From NCBI GenBank assembly GCA_030015575.1, contig JASDDO010000006.1, positions 103,904,045-103,968,044 of the forward strand: 64,000 nucleotides of DNA, written 5' to 3'. How positions within the stretch are numbered: position 1 is the stretch's first letter; each line of letters starts with the position of its first letter. The notes under the pieces were generated by a model. It searched no databases. It worked only from the letters and a program-made list of their open reading frames with translations, and had not been told where the DNA came from. This document shows positions 24,113 to 35,100 of this stretch, piece after piece. The DNA comes from Agapanthus africanus (lineage: Eukaryota; Streptophyta; Magnoliopsida; Asparagales; Amaryllidaceae). The translations under genes were made by a program, and so were the position numbers.

Positions 24113-27100
24113 CTAACTAAGGTTACCTTCAAAAAGATGGGGATACGTCTTCATCATTTCGCTTTCGGTCTCCCAAGTGACCTCTTCACGGTTCTGACCA
24201 CGCCAAAGTACTTTAACTGATGGAATCTCCTTCAATCTCAATTTCTTCACTTGTCGATCCAAGATCATCACCGGCGGCTCTGCATAGGAAATATCACGCT
24301 CAAGCTGGATCGTCGGATGCTGAATCGCATGCGAAGGATCATGTAGATATCTGCGGAGCATCGAAACATGGAATACGGGGTGCACGTCTGGAAAGCTGGG
24401 CGGAAGGGCTAACCGGTAAGCTACTGCACCGACACGCTCGAGGATCTCGAAGGGGCCCACATACCTGGGACTGAGCTTCCCCTTCTTCCCAAACCTCATC
24501 ACACCTTTCATTGGGGAGACCCTCTCCCCACAAGAAAACATGATCACCAACCGAAAACTCAAGTCTGCGTCGTCGACGGTCTGCATAAGCCCTCTGCCTA
24601 CTCTGCGTTTCTCTCATCCTATCGCGAATCAACTGGATCTTCGCGGTCGTCTCCTCAACGATCTGTGGCCCTAAGATACTGCTCTCACTGAGCTCTGTCC
24701 AACAAGTAGGCGACCTGCATCTCCTCCCATAAAGAGCCTCAAACGGTGCCATCTGAATAGTCTCCTGGTAGCTGTTATTGTAGGAAAATCTACCAAGGGC
24801 AAATGATGATCCCAGCTACCTCCGAAATCTAGTACACAAGCTCTGAGCATGTCCTCGAGAGTCTGGATGGTCCGCTCTGACTGTCCGTCGGTCTGCGGAT
24901 GAAAAGCCGTGCTGAAACTTAAGCGAGTGCCCAAAGCCTCCTGAAGCCTCTGCCATAGTCTACTAGTAAACTGGGTGCCTCTGTCGGACACAATGCACGT
25001 CGGGACTCCGTGTAGTCGCACTATCTCGTCAATATAGATCTGGGCATACTGAGTAAATCCGAAAGTCGTCTTCACCGGTAAGAAGTGAGCCGCTTTCGTC
25101 AAACGATCCACAATCACCCAGATGGAGTCATACCCCCGACTAGTCCTGGGTAGACCCACCACGAAGTCCATCGAAATCTGTTCCCATTTCCACTCCGGAA
25201 TGGGTAACGGTTGTAGCTCTCCCGCGGGCCTCAGGTGCTCAGCCTTGACTTGCTGACAAGTCAGGCATCTCGATACAAAATCTGCAATGTCCCTCTTCAT
25301 TCCGTCCCACCAGTAAACATCTCTCATATCATGATACATCTTGGTGGAACCGGGATGGACGCTATACACCGATCGATGTGCCTCCTCAAGAATCTCACGC
25401 CTCAGTCCCTCAGCATCAGGTACGCACAGTCTGACTCCAAACCGTAGTATCCCCTGATCATCGATCACGAACTCGGAAAATCGGTCCTGTCCCATCTGTG
25501 CCATGATCTCTGAACATCGGTCATCACTGAGTTGTGCCTCACGTATACGATCAATCAACTGTGGGCGTGCACGGACATGCGCTATCTGTCCTCCAATCGG
25601 CGTGAACTCGAACTGTACTCGACTGTCGCATAATATCTGCCAATCTGCGGATGACTGCTCCTGTACTGCGCTCAAACAAGATAAACTACTCCCGGGCCTC
25701 CTGCTCAAAGCATCCGCCACCACATTTGCCTTGCCCGGGTGATATAAGATCTCGCAGTCGTAATCCTTCACTAACTCCATCCATCGACACTGTCGAAGGT
25801 TCAGGTCCCGCTGCTGGAATATGTATTTCAGACTCTTGTGATCCGTAAATATCTGGCACGACTCGCCGTACAGGTAATGTCGCCAGATCTTAAGTGCGAA
25901 GACCACTGCTGCCATCTCCAAATCATGAGTGGGGTAGTTCTGCTCGTGCTTCTTCAACTGTCGTGAGGCATACGCGATCACCCTATCATGCTGCATCAGA
26001 ACGCATCCCAATCCCACTCGAGAAGCATCACAAAAGACCACAAATCCGCCCGATCCGGAAGGTAAGGATAACACCGGTGCCGTCGTCAGCCGTGTCCGTA
26101 ACTGCTGAAAACTGTGCTCGCACTCCTCCGTCCAAACGAAAGGAACTCCCTTCCGGGTCAACCCGGTCAACGGTGTAGCAATACGGGAGAAGTCCTGCAC
26201 AAAACGCCTGTAGTAACCGGCCAATCCCAAAAAGCTGCGAATCTCCGTCACTGATGTGGGTCTGGGCCAACGCTGAACGGCCTCGATCTTCCTCGGGTCA
26301 ACACATATACCGTCTCGTGAAATCACGTGACCCAAGAAGTCCACGCTGTCTAACCAAAAAGCACACTTGGAGAATTTCGCATAGAGCTGGGGCTCCCTCA
26401 ATGTCTGCAATGTAACCCGCAGGTGCTGCTCGTGCTCCTCACTACTCCGGGAATGCACCAAGATATCGTCAATGAAGACTATAATGAACAGATCCAAGTA
26501 AGGCCGGAAAATGCGGTTCATCAAGTCCATGAAGGCTGCTGGCGCATTGGTGAGTCCGAACGACATCACCAAAAACTCGTAATGGCCGTAGCGCGTACGG
26601 AAGGCTGTCCGGGGAATGTCCTCCTGTCGAACCCGCAGCTGATGATAGCCTGATCGTAAATCGATCCTCGAAAAGTACCCTGCCCCCTGAAGCTGGTCGA
26701 ACAAATCGTCGATACGCGGCAAAGGATACCTGTTCCGCACTGTCACCCTGTTTAGCTGGCGGTAGTCGATACAAAGACGCAAACTGACATCCTTCTTCTT
26801 GACGAACAGGACTGGAGCACCCCAAGGAGAAACACTGGGTCGAATAAGTCCCTTGTCCAGCAAATCCTGTAACTGACCCTTCAGCTCACTAAGTTCCGCC
26901 GGGGCCATCCGATAGGGCGTTATAGAAATAGGCCCCGAACCAGGAACCAAATCAATACAGAAAGAAATGTCGCGCTCGGGTGGCAACCCAGGAAGCTCGT
27001 CAGGGAACACATCAGGAAACTCGCTAACAACCGGAACCTGATCCAACGGAACCTCTGTAGCGCGAGCATCGCGAACATAAGCGAGAAATCCCTGACATCC

Positions 27101-28802
27101 CTTCCTCAAAAGCTGTCCAGCGCGAAAAGAAGAAATCACACTGTGAGGGGCGGCACCACGGTCCCCCAACACAACAAAAACCGACTCACCGAGGAAACAG
27201 AATCTAACTGTCTTCTCGCGGCAGTCCACAGAAGCATAGCACATGGCTAACCAATCCGTGCCCAAAAGAACGTCGAAGTCCAACATCTCCAGAAGGATCA
27301 AGTCGACAGGCAACTCTCTCTCGCCAATACAGACGATACAGGATCGGACCACGTGCCTAGCAATAAACGACTCTCCCACAGGAGTAGTCACCACAAGCGG
27401 CTGATCAAGTAAGCCAGACTCTCTACCCAAACTCGGCACAAAATGTGTGGATACGTATGAGTGTGTGGATCCGGGATCGAACAGTACGTGTGCATCAACT
27501 GAACATACAGGGAGGATACCTGAAACCACTGCATTGGACGCCTGCGCGTCCTGATGTGTCAAAGCAAAGACCCTCGCCTGTCCACCACCTGTAACTGACT
27601 GACCTCTGCCTCGGTCATCTCGTCCTCTCTGAGCAACTCCTCCACGCCCACGACCTCTCTGAGCATAAGTCTGGCGCGGAGCAACGGTAGGCGCAACGGG
27701 CAACGCTCTCTGGGGTGGTGAAGGTGGTAAGGTAACATGCGGTGCTGTCGCCTCCCTCCGGTGTGTCTCTGGACAATCTCGAACGAGGTGAAGTAGGATG
27801 CCACATCTGTAGCAACCCCGCGGCGACTGCTGACCGTCCTGGGGATACGAACTAAACATCCGACCCCGTCCCGAATCTCTGCTACCCCTCGTACCGGAAC
27901 GATACCTGTCGCGGCGTCTGAATGACTGCCTCCGTGCGGAAATACTGGTACGAACTCTCTTCGGCTCTGGAAGTACCGAAGTCTCGACAAGGTGCTCCTC
28001 GACCACTAGGGCTGCGTCTACAGCTGCTGCATAGGTCTCGTAGTGCTGCGCGCTGATCGCGAGGAACACTGGTGAAATCAAGCCTCGAACAAATCTCCGG
28101 ACTCGCAGCTCCTTGGTGGCCACTAAATGTGGGGCGTAGACTGCTAGTTCTGTAAACAGTACGTCATACTCTGCCACTGTCATCCCTGGCGTCTGGCGCA
28201 AAGACTCAAACCTGCGTGCTCGGGCATCTCTAACACTCCGGGGAAGGAAACGGGCTAGAAATATAGTCACGAACTCCGTCCAGGTCATAGGAAGAAGACC
28301 TGCTGCTCTGCCCATCTCCACTGAATCACACCATTTCTGCGCAAGACCTTCCAGACGAAAGCTCGCGAACTTAACCCATCTCGCATCTGCACATCTGAGG
28401 GAACGGCATATCCTGGCCATCCTGTCGATGAAAGACTGTGGGTCCTCGGCTATATCGGTGCCTGTGAAAACTGGAGGCTTCAGCCTCATGAACTCTGATA
28501 GCGATACTGTAATCACCTCCGTGGCTGCAGGGGCAACTGGTTGTGCGGTAGGCACCATCGCGGTCTCTGGAACTGGTGGAGCTACCTCTGGTCGCTGCGC
28601 TCGAAGCGTCTCAACTAGCGATCCTATCATCTGGCGCATCTCCTGCATACCGGCCCCTAACGAGGCGATCTGCTCTGTCACGGCAGGAACAGCCTGCTCG
28701 GGTACAACCGGCGTACTGCCCGGATCAGTCCTCGTCTCGGACGAGTCAACACGAATCTCGGCCCTCGCGGCCGCTCTCTGTGCCCTCGTAGTCTTAGGCG
28801 GC
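24113..28802 (-). pseudogene. gag-pol of element E, interrupted by element F and frameshifted
   Basis: The open frame from 28801 down to about 24785 carries gag (KPPVFTGTD onward), a CX2CX4HX4C knuckle (CYRCG...RDC), protease with DPGS at residue 458 of the frame, and RT with FIDD (near 792-795). RNase H (FCDAS, TDHKSL, VADALSR) and integrase (HHCC zinc finger, catalytic D1228, D1289, E1325) follow. A one-base loss near 24784 shifts the frame inside integrase, and a second shift lies near 24525 just after HVFL. The end (24113-24500) is a chromodomain-like tail ([23 protein letters not shown]). The first two codons are at 40807-40812, on the far side of element F. It once encoded the capsid and enzymes for retrotransposition. 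Confidence 0.92.
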
Positions 28803-30374
28803 TGATTGTCAGGAATTCTGCGTGTCAAGTTTAGTTTTAAATACCGCAATCAAGACGGTTTCGCTTGTAGCTAGCCGGTTGAGTACGGGTCGTCCGCAGG
28901 GAGATGGTTGTCTTTTTCAAAATGTTTTAACGAGTTAAGTCCGGTTTTCAGATTTTGTTGGATTATCTAAGTGTTGAGTTAATATTTAAAGAGAGTTTGT
29001 TAGGGTTAGGATTAGGTTAGTTTGAGTTAGGAGTCTCCACATCTTTCATTGCCCCACTTAATATCGGTGTTACGGTAATCGGCAACAACGGGGATTAGCA
29101 CGACTAGGAAGGAACTTGCGAGTATAAGCTAGGCTTTCCAACGCATAGTCCTTCCTTTTGGTGCTTGTCCGTCCGTTCTTGGCTCTTATCCATAACCTCC
29201 GGTTAATTCAACCACAACCGGTCTCACTACGGAATCACCGCTATCATGTAGGATAGGGTGCCGTAAGGAGCGGATTGTGGTTCAATTAACGGGAGTTGAT
29301 TCAAGTCGTTGGGCAAGGAAAGAGTGAGAGAGATTTCCTTCTCTCAAACTTCCCTTATCCTACCCTAACAAGTATAGAACTACTCACACTTCATAATACG
29401 GAAAAACAAAACAACAAGAGAGGAAGATAGAAAGAAAGAGACTAGAAGAATACGACTAACTATTTGCGACCTCACCTTGGCGAGGATCAAGCGTAAGTAT
29501 CATTGTCGTATGTAAGGATAAAGAAAAGGAAAGAAGAAAGAAACAATAAGGAAATAACAACAACTACTTAACAAATTTAAAGTTACAACAATTATAACAT
29601 AAGTAAAGAGACAAGCAAGATAATAAATGGTTCTTCTTTATTCATCACTCTTCACTCAAAAGCTCACTACAAGTTTAATGGAGAAGAGGTGAGAAGAGGA
29701 AGAAGAAACACAAACTACACTAGAACTAGGCAAAATGAATACAAGAATATCCACCCTTCCCTTTACAAACTTCTGGGCTATTTATAGGCCATAAAATGAA
29801 ACCCTAGGGCAACCACCAGACCACACACTGAAAGACCAAAATACCCCCCAAAATTCCTCCTCTCTGGCGCCATAACGGCCGCGGATCCGCGGCCTGGACC
29901 CACCTTTGGCCGCGGTTCCGCGGCCTTGTTGTTGAATTGGGCTTTGGGCTTTTTTGGGTTTTCCTGTTATTCTGTGTACATCATTTTGGCATATGTATTT
30001 TCTCAATTTGGATCCCCGATTTTTCCAGAATTTCTGTTGAGGGAAAGGTGGACTTTTTGTCAAGATTTTGTCATGATTGCCTCGAGCTCCGCGTAGATCT
30101 CTTGGATCTTGTGCCACCATTGAGCCTTGTGCATAGATTTGACATTTTGTCTTCCTACTGGTGTCTGGCAACATACGGATGAGGGACGGAGACCGTGTTT
30201 TATCTGTGGTCGGCAAGAACCCGGACTTTTTCATGTTTTCCATGAATTTCACCATTTTTAGAACCGAGAACCTGTAACCTGCAATTGACTAGCAAACACG
30301 GCTCAAGAGTATCTACCGATATGCAATGTGATAAAAATTGGGCGGTATGAAAATGCAAAAATCTGATATGAACA
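28803..30374 (-). repeat. 3' LTR of element F (1572 bp)
   Basis: Begins TGATTGTCAGG and ends GATATGAACA on the plus strand. It contains two GC palindromes, GGCCGCGGATCCGCGGCC (29877-29894) and GGCCGCGGTTCCGCGGCC (29908-29925). A 52-bp segment between two ATAAG repeats (29547 and 29599) is present here and absent from the other LTR. The short ORFs in it are not supported as genes. Confidence 0.95.
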
Positions 30375-30412
30375 AATACCCCCAAACTTATCATTTGCTC
30401 GTCCCGAGCAAA
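30375..30412 (-). other. Polypurine tract of element F with adjacent hairpin
   Basis: On the minus strand TAAGTTTGGGGGTA lies against the 3' LTR. Directly upstream (30394-30412) TTTGCTCG and CGAGCAAA form an 8-bp stem with a 3-nt loop. Two similar modules occur further inside F at 31812 and 32031. Confidence 0.85.
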
Positions 30413-31811
30413 GTCCATTTATTCACAAAAAATTTCCTAACCTCACTTTCGCAGGGAGCGCGATTGCACTGAGCATGTGCAACAAGCCGTTAAACCTCTA
30501 GGTGTCCCTAGTAGGAGGAGTGTTGTCTCCTGAGGGTTTTCAGCGGATACTACCCACAAAATCCGGTCAAGTTGATTTTGTAAAATAACTAAGCTTCAAA
30601 CCCTAAAGTTTTGTTTTAGAAAATAACAATTCTATAATCTTAAGTCTAGACCATCGAACCTTTATTTTTCACACCTCGCATCTTATTTAACTACAGCTTT
30701 TATATGTCTTTACGTGCAGTGAAAATAGTGTCGTTAAGTTCCCGAAAGGTCGATTAAAGTCATCATGTCGCACAATAAAGCCCAGATAACAATTTTAAAA
30801 GGATCACATAAGTTTTATAATGAGTTAAGCATTTTTCAAGTTTCGTTTTTCAGTAAGGTTTCAACTTCAGAATTTCTATCTTCCTTAACAGGAAACTAAG
30901 TCGTATTTTTCACTCCACCTTTTTCTTGTTTTCATTTCATACACACCTCTGTGATCGTGCAATAGTCTTTATCAAAGAGTAAGACCTTCATATCTCCGTT
31001 TAAAATTTTTTTTTTAAAAGCCTGTCTTTTATCAAGATTATTCTCACACAAAGAACCGTTAGGAATTTTAACTCGGAGAGAACACTTGCTTGACTTTGTT
31101 TTAAACTGGACTTTCTAGGCTTCTTAGCGAGCTTTGGGTCAATGCACCCAAACCAGTTGGTTTTAGGGCATTAGGTGTAAAAACACCCCAGCGGACTTAA
31201 TTACTCAAGTTACCTAGGTCCAAAAACAAAAGACAAATTGGCGTGAAAATCAGATGATTTAATACGAACGGAGATATAACCGGCAGTTCAAATATTTTTT
31301 GGATAAAAGACGTGTCTAGTGGGTTTGGTGTGTAATCATTCCAATCAAGTTTTAGATGGGTTATTTTTCAGACTTAGCTCCAATTACGGCATCAATAACA
31401 TTCCTTCATATTCGCTTTACTTCATAAACTATTCTTGACATTACTTATTTCAGAACAAACCTATTTGATCCTCAGAAAATCATTTATCTGTTTAAAAGTT
31501 TAAACATGAAAGACTTGTCATCTAATTCCAAAATTCACGACACGTGTAGTGTGATGTAAAGACGTATATAGTTAACTTCAAAGGAGAGTTATCTTTCAGG
31601 TTTTCAAAATCCACACATAAGATCTAGTTATTCCTATTTTTTCAAACTAAAACCGTCGAATGTTGAATCAGAGTTCTTCCACAAGTTAACTTGACGAAAA
31701 AGTTTTTATATTTTTTAGAAAATTTTCAAATTTTTATGGATTTTATGGATTTTAATATGCAGATGCAAAGATATACATATGAATGCGAAGGGAAGAAATG
31801 CGTACCGAGCG

Positions 31812-31848
31812 TACCCCCAAACTTAAACTGGACAGTGTCCACACTGTC
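31812..31848 (-). other. Internal purine-tract-plus-hairpin module 2 of element F
   Basis: The sequence TACCCCCAAACTTA, identical to the tract beside the LTR, is followed by GACAGTGT and ACACTGTC, an 8-bp stem with a 2-nt spacer. Confidence 0.7.
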
Positions 31849-31955
31849 ATAGCATGAAGAGAGCAGTTGGAAGGTTCAAAATTGTCGGTTAGTGATACAC
31901 AATTTTTTTTTTTTTTTTTTTTTTCTTTTGTTTTTTTTTTGTTTTTTTTTTGTTT

Positions 31956-31986
<31 letters not shown>

Positions 31987-32030
31987 GAAGAAAAAGAATA
32001 TACACCAATATAAACAAAATGGTTTGTACA

Positions 32031-32066
32031 TACCCCCAAACTTATTTGGAACAGTGTCTACTGTTC
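32031..32066 (-). other. Internal purine-tract-plus-hairpin module 3 of element F
   Basis: TACCCCCAAACTTA again, followed by GAACAGT and ACTGTTC, a 7-bp stem with a 4-nt loop, about 70 bp beyond the end of the gag-pol ORF. Confidence 0.7.
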
Positions 32067-32106
32067 TTGGCTGGATAACCGAAGTTTGGAGGTAGGCAGA
32101 GGAAGA

Positions 32107-35100
32107 TCATGCAAGGTAAACCGGCTCCTGTAAGAACAGGAGCTCCTCTGTTGGTTCGGCGCTAAGGTACGGTTTGCATCGGTGTCCATTTACCTTGAAG
32201 AGTGAACCGTCCTTTGGATTTTCCAAATCCACAGCGCCCTGCGGATACACATTCCGCACAAAATATGGCCCTTTCCAGCGAGATCGGAGCTTTCCAGGAT
32301 GGAAATGAAGTCGGGTATCGTAAAGAAGTACCTGTTGACCAGGTACGAAAGTTTTGCGCAAAAGGTGTTTATCGTGAAACACCTTCGTTCGATTCTTAAC
32401 GACAACCGCGTTGTCGTAAGCCTCATCCCTAAGCTCGCATAGTTCGTTCAGCTGCAGCTTCCGATGGCTGCCCGCGTCCTCAAGAGACAGATTCAGCTCC
32501 TTAATCGCCCAAAACGCGCGATGCTCGATTTCGACAGGAAGGTGGCAGGCCTTTCCGTATACAAGCCGATAGGGAGACATGCCAAGGTCGGTCTTATAAG
32601 CGGTTCTAAATGCCCAAAGGGCATCAGTGAGTTTCAAAGACCAATCCTTACGGTTCTTGGAAACCGTCTTCTCCAGTATCTGCTTGATTTGCCGATTTGA
32701 AACTTCGGCCTGCCCGCAGGTTTGGGGGTGGTAGGGCGTAGAAAGCTTATGATTAATGGAGTACTTCCGCATCAAGGCCTCGAAAGTCCTATTGCAGAAA
32801 TGACTTCCATTGTCGCTAATGATCGCTCGGGGGTGCCCAAACCGGGAGAAAATGTTTTCTTTAAGGAACTTAACGACAACCTTGTTGTCGTTAGTCCGGC
32901 TGGGCACAGCCTCGATCCATTTAGAGACGTAATCAACAGCTAGAAGTATGTACAAGTTCCCAAAAGAGCTGGGAAACGGCCCCATGAAGTCTATCCCCCA
33001 AACATCGAAAATCTCCACAACCAAGATCGGTTGGAGCGGCATCTCGTTTCTCCGGGATATCCGGCCCATGTGTTGGCACCGGGAGCAAGTCTTGCAATAT
33101 TCGTGAGCGTCTTTGAAAAGTTGTGGCCAGTAGAAACCACATTGCAAGATCTTCTCAGCTGTCTTTCTGGGCCCAAAATGCCCGCCACACGCTTGATCGT
33201 GGCAAAATGACAGCACACTCCTGAATTCCTCATTAGGGACACACCGACGAATGATCTGGTCGGGACAGTACTTGAACAAGTAGGGTTCGTCCCAGTAAAA
33301 GTGTTTTACTTGGGATAAGAAACGAAGTCTGTCCTGACTCGACCATTCGGTCGGTAGCAATCCCGTGGCCAAATAGTTCACAATATCTGCGAACCAGGGT
33401 TCGCACGATACTGTCAAGAGTTGTTCGTCCGGAAAAACGTCGTTTATCGGAATTGGAAGCGAAGGCGAAGAAGGAAGTCGCGAGAGATGGTCGGCAACCA
33501 CGTTTTCACATCCTCGTTTGTCCTTAATGACAAGGTCAAACTCTTGAAGCAAGAGGATCCAACGGATTAACCGAGACTTGGCATCTTTCTTCGCAAAAAG
33601 ATGGCGCAGAGCTGAATGGTCCGTGTAGACGATGACTGGAGAGCCGATGAGGTAGGGCCTGAACTTTTCTAAAGCAAATACAACAGCTAAGAATTCCTTC
33701 TCAGTTGTTGTATAGTTAAGTTGCGCGTCGTTCAGGGTTCGGCTAGCGTAGTAGATTACGTGCGGCATCTTATTGATGTGCTGTCCAAGGACAGCACCGA
33801 TGGCAAAGTCGGATGCATCGCACATAATCTCGAATGGGTGCGTCCAGTCAGGAGAAGAGAGAACGGGAGCAGAAGTGAGTGAGTGTTTCAATGATTCAAA
33901 AGCAGCCGCACAGCTTGAGCTGAAGTCGAATGGCGTGTCCTTGGCCAGGAGAAGAGTCAAGGGCCTAGCAATCTTGCTAAAGTCCTTGATAAACCGTCTA
34001 TAAAAACCGGCGTGGCCAAGGAAGGCTCGGATATCTCGGACGCATCGGGGAGGAGGAAGATTGGAAATGACCTCAATCTTAGCTTTGTCTACCTCAATGC
34101 CTTTCTGCGAGATGATATGTCCTAAGACAATACCTTCGCGCACCATGAAGTGGCATTTCTCCCAGTTCAAAGTGAGATTCTTGTCCTTACATCTGGTAAG
34201 GACAGCATCGAGATGCAGCAGACACTCGTCAAAAGAATCGCCAAAGATGGAGAAGTCGTCCATGAAGATCTCCAGAAATTTCTCCACCATGTCTGAGAAA
34301 ATTCCCATCATACACCGCTGGAAGGTAGCGGGCGCATTGCATAACCCAAAGGGCATGCGACGATATGCAAACGTGCCGAAAGGACAAGTGAAAGTGGTCT
34401 TGTCCTGGTCTTTTTCGGCGATGGGAATTTGATTATAGCCAGAGTAGCCATCTAGAAAACAATAGTACTCGTGTCCGGCCAATCGTTCGAGCATCTGGTC
34501 AATAAAAGGTAGCGGAAAGTGGTCTTTCCGCGTTGCGGCGTTGAGTTTTCGGTAATCAATGCATACTCGCCACCCAGTTTGGGTGCGAGTAGGGATTAAC
34601 TCGTTTGCCTCATTGGTGATGACCGTAATGCCCGACTTCTTGGGGACAACATGAATGGGGCTAACCCACTGGCTATCAGAGATAGGGTAAATGATACCAC
34701 TATCTAGACATTTGACGATCTCCTTCTTCACAGCCTCCTTCATGACTGGATTGAGACGTCTTTGTGGATCCCGGGCTGGTTTGGCATCATCCATCAGATG
34801 TATATGATGCTCTACGATCAGGGGACTAATCCCCTTAATGTCCGCCATGGACCAGCCAAAAGCTTGCCTATTGCCGTGCAAGACCGAAAGAAGGGCTTTC
34901 TCTTGCTCAGGAGCTAGAGAAGCTGAAATGATAACTGGGAGGGTCTCGTTCTCACCTAAGTAAGCGTACTTAAGGTGAGACGGCAAAGGCTTGAGTTCGA
35001 GAATTGGAGGTGAAATGATAGAAGGAAGGATTGGAGAAAAGGTCTCGAACTCAAAGGATTCCAACAAAGGTTCGAAACGAGTGTAAGCCACCGAGTTGGA

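Larger units (their letters stand above)
30413..32106 (-). other. Untranslated region between pol and 3' LTR of element F
   Basis: This 1.7-kb stretch has no ORF that looks coding and no env-like gene. It holds a long T-rich tract (31902-31986, poly-A on the element's sense strand) and two internal copies of the purine-tract plus hairpin module (31812-31848 and 32031-32066). Confidence 0.7.

Noticed and set aside
29782-30255. 157-codon ORF in the F LTR (also 40213-40686)
   Set aside because: It lies wholly in LTR sequence with LTR palindromes; the duplicate exists because the LTRs are identical.
30413-32106. env-like gene of Athila downstream of pol
   Set aside because: No ORF of useful length is present; the region is AT-rich with poly-T tracts.
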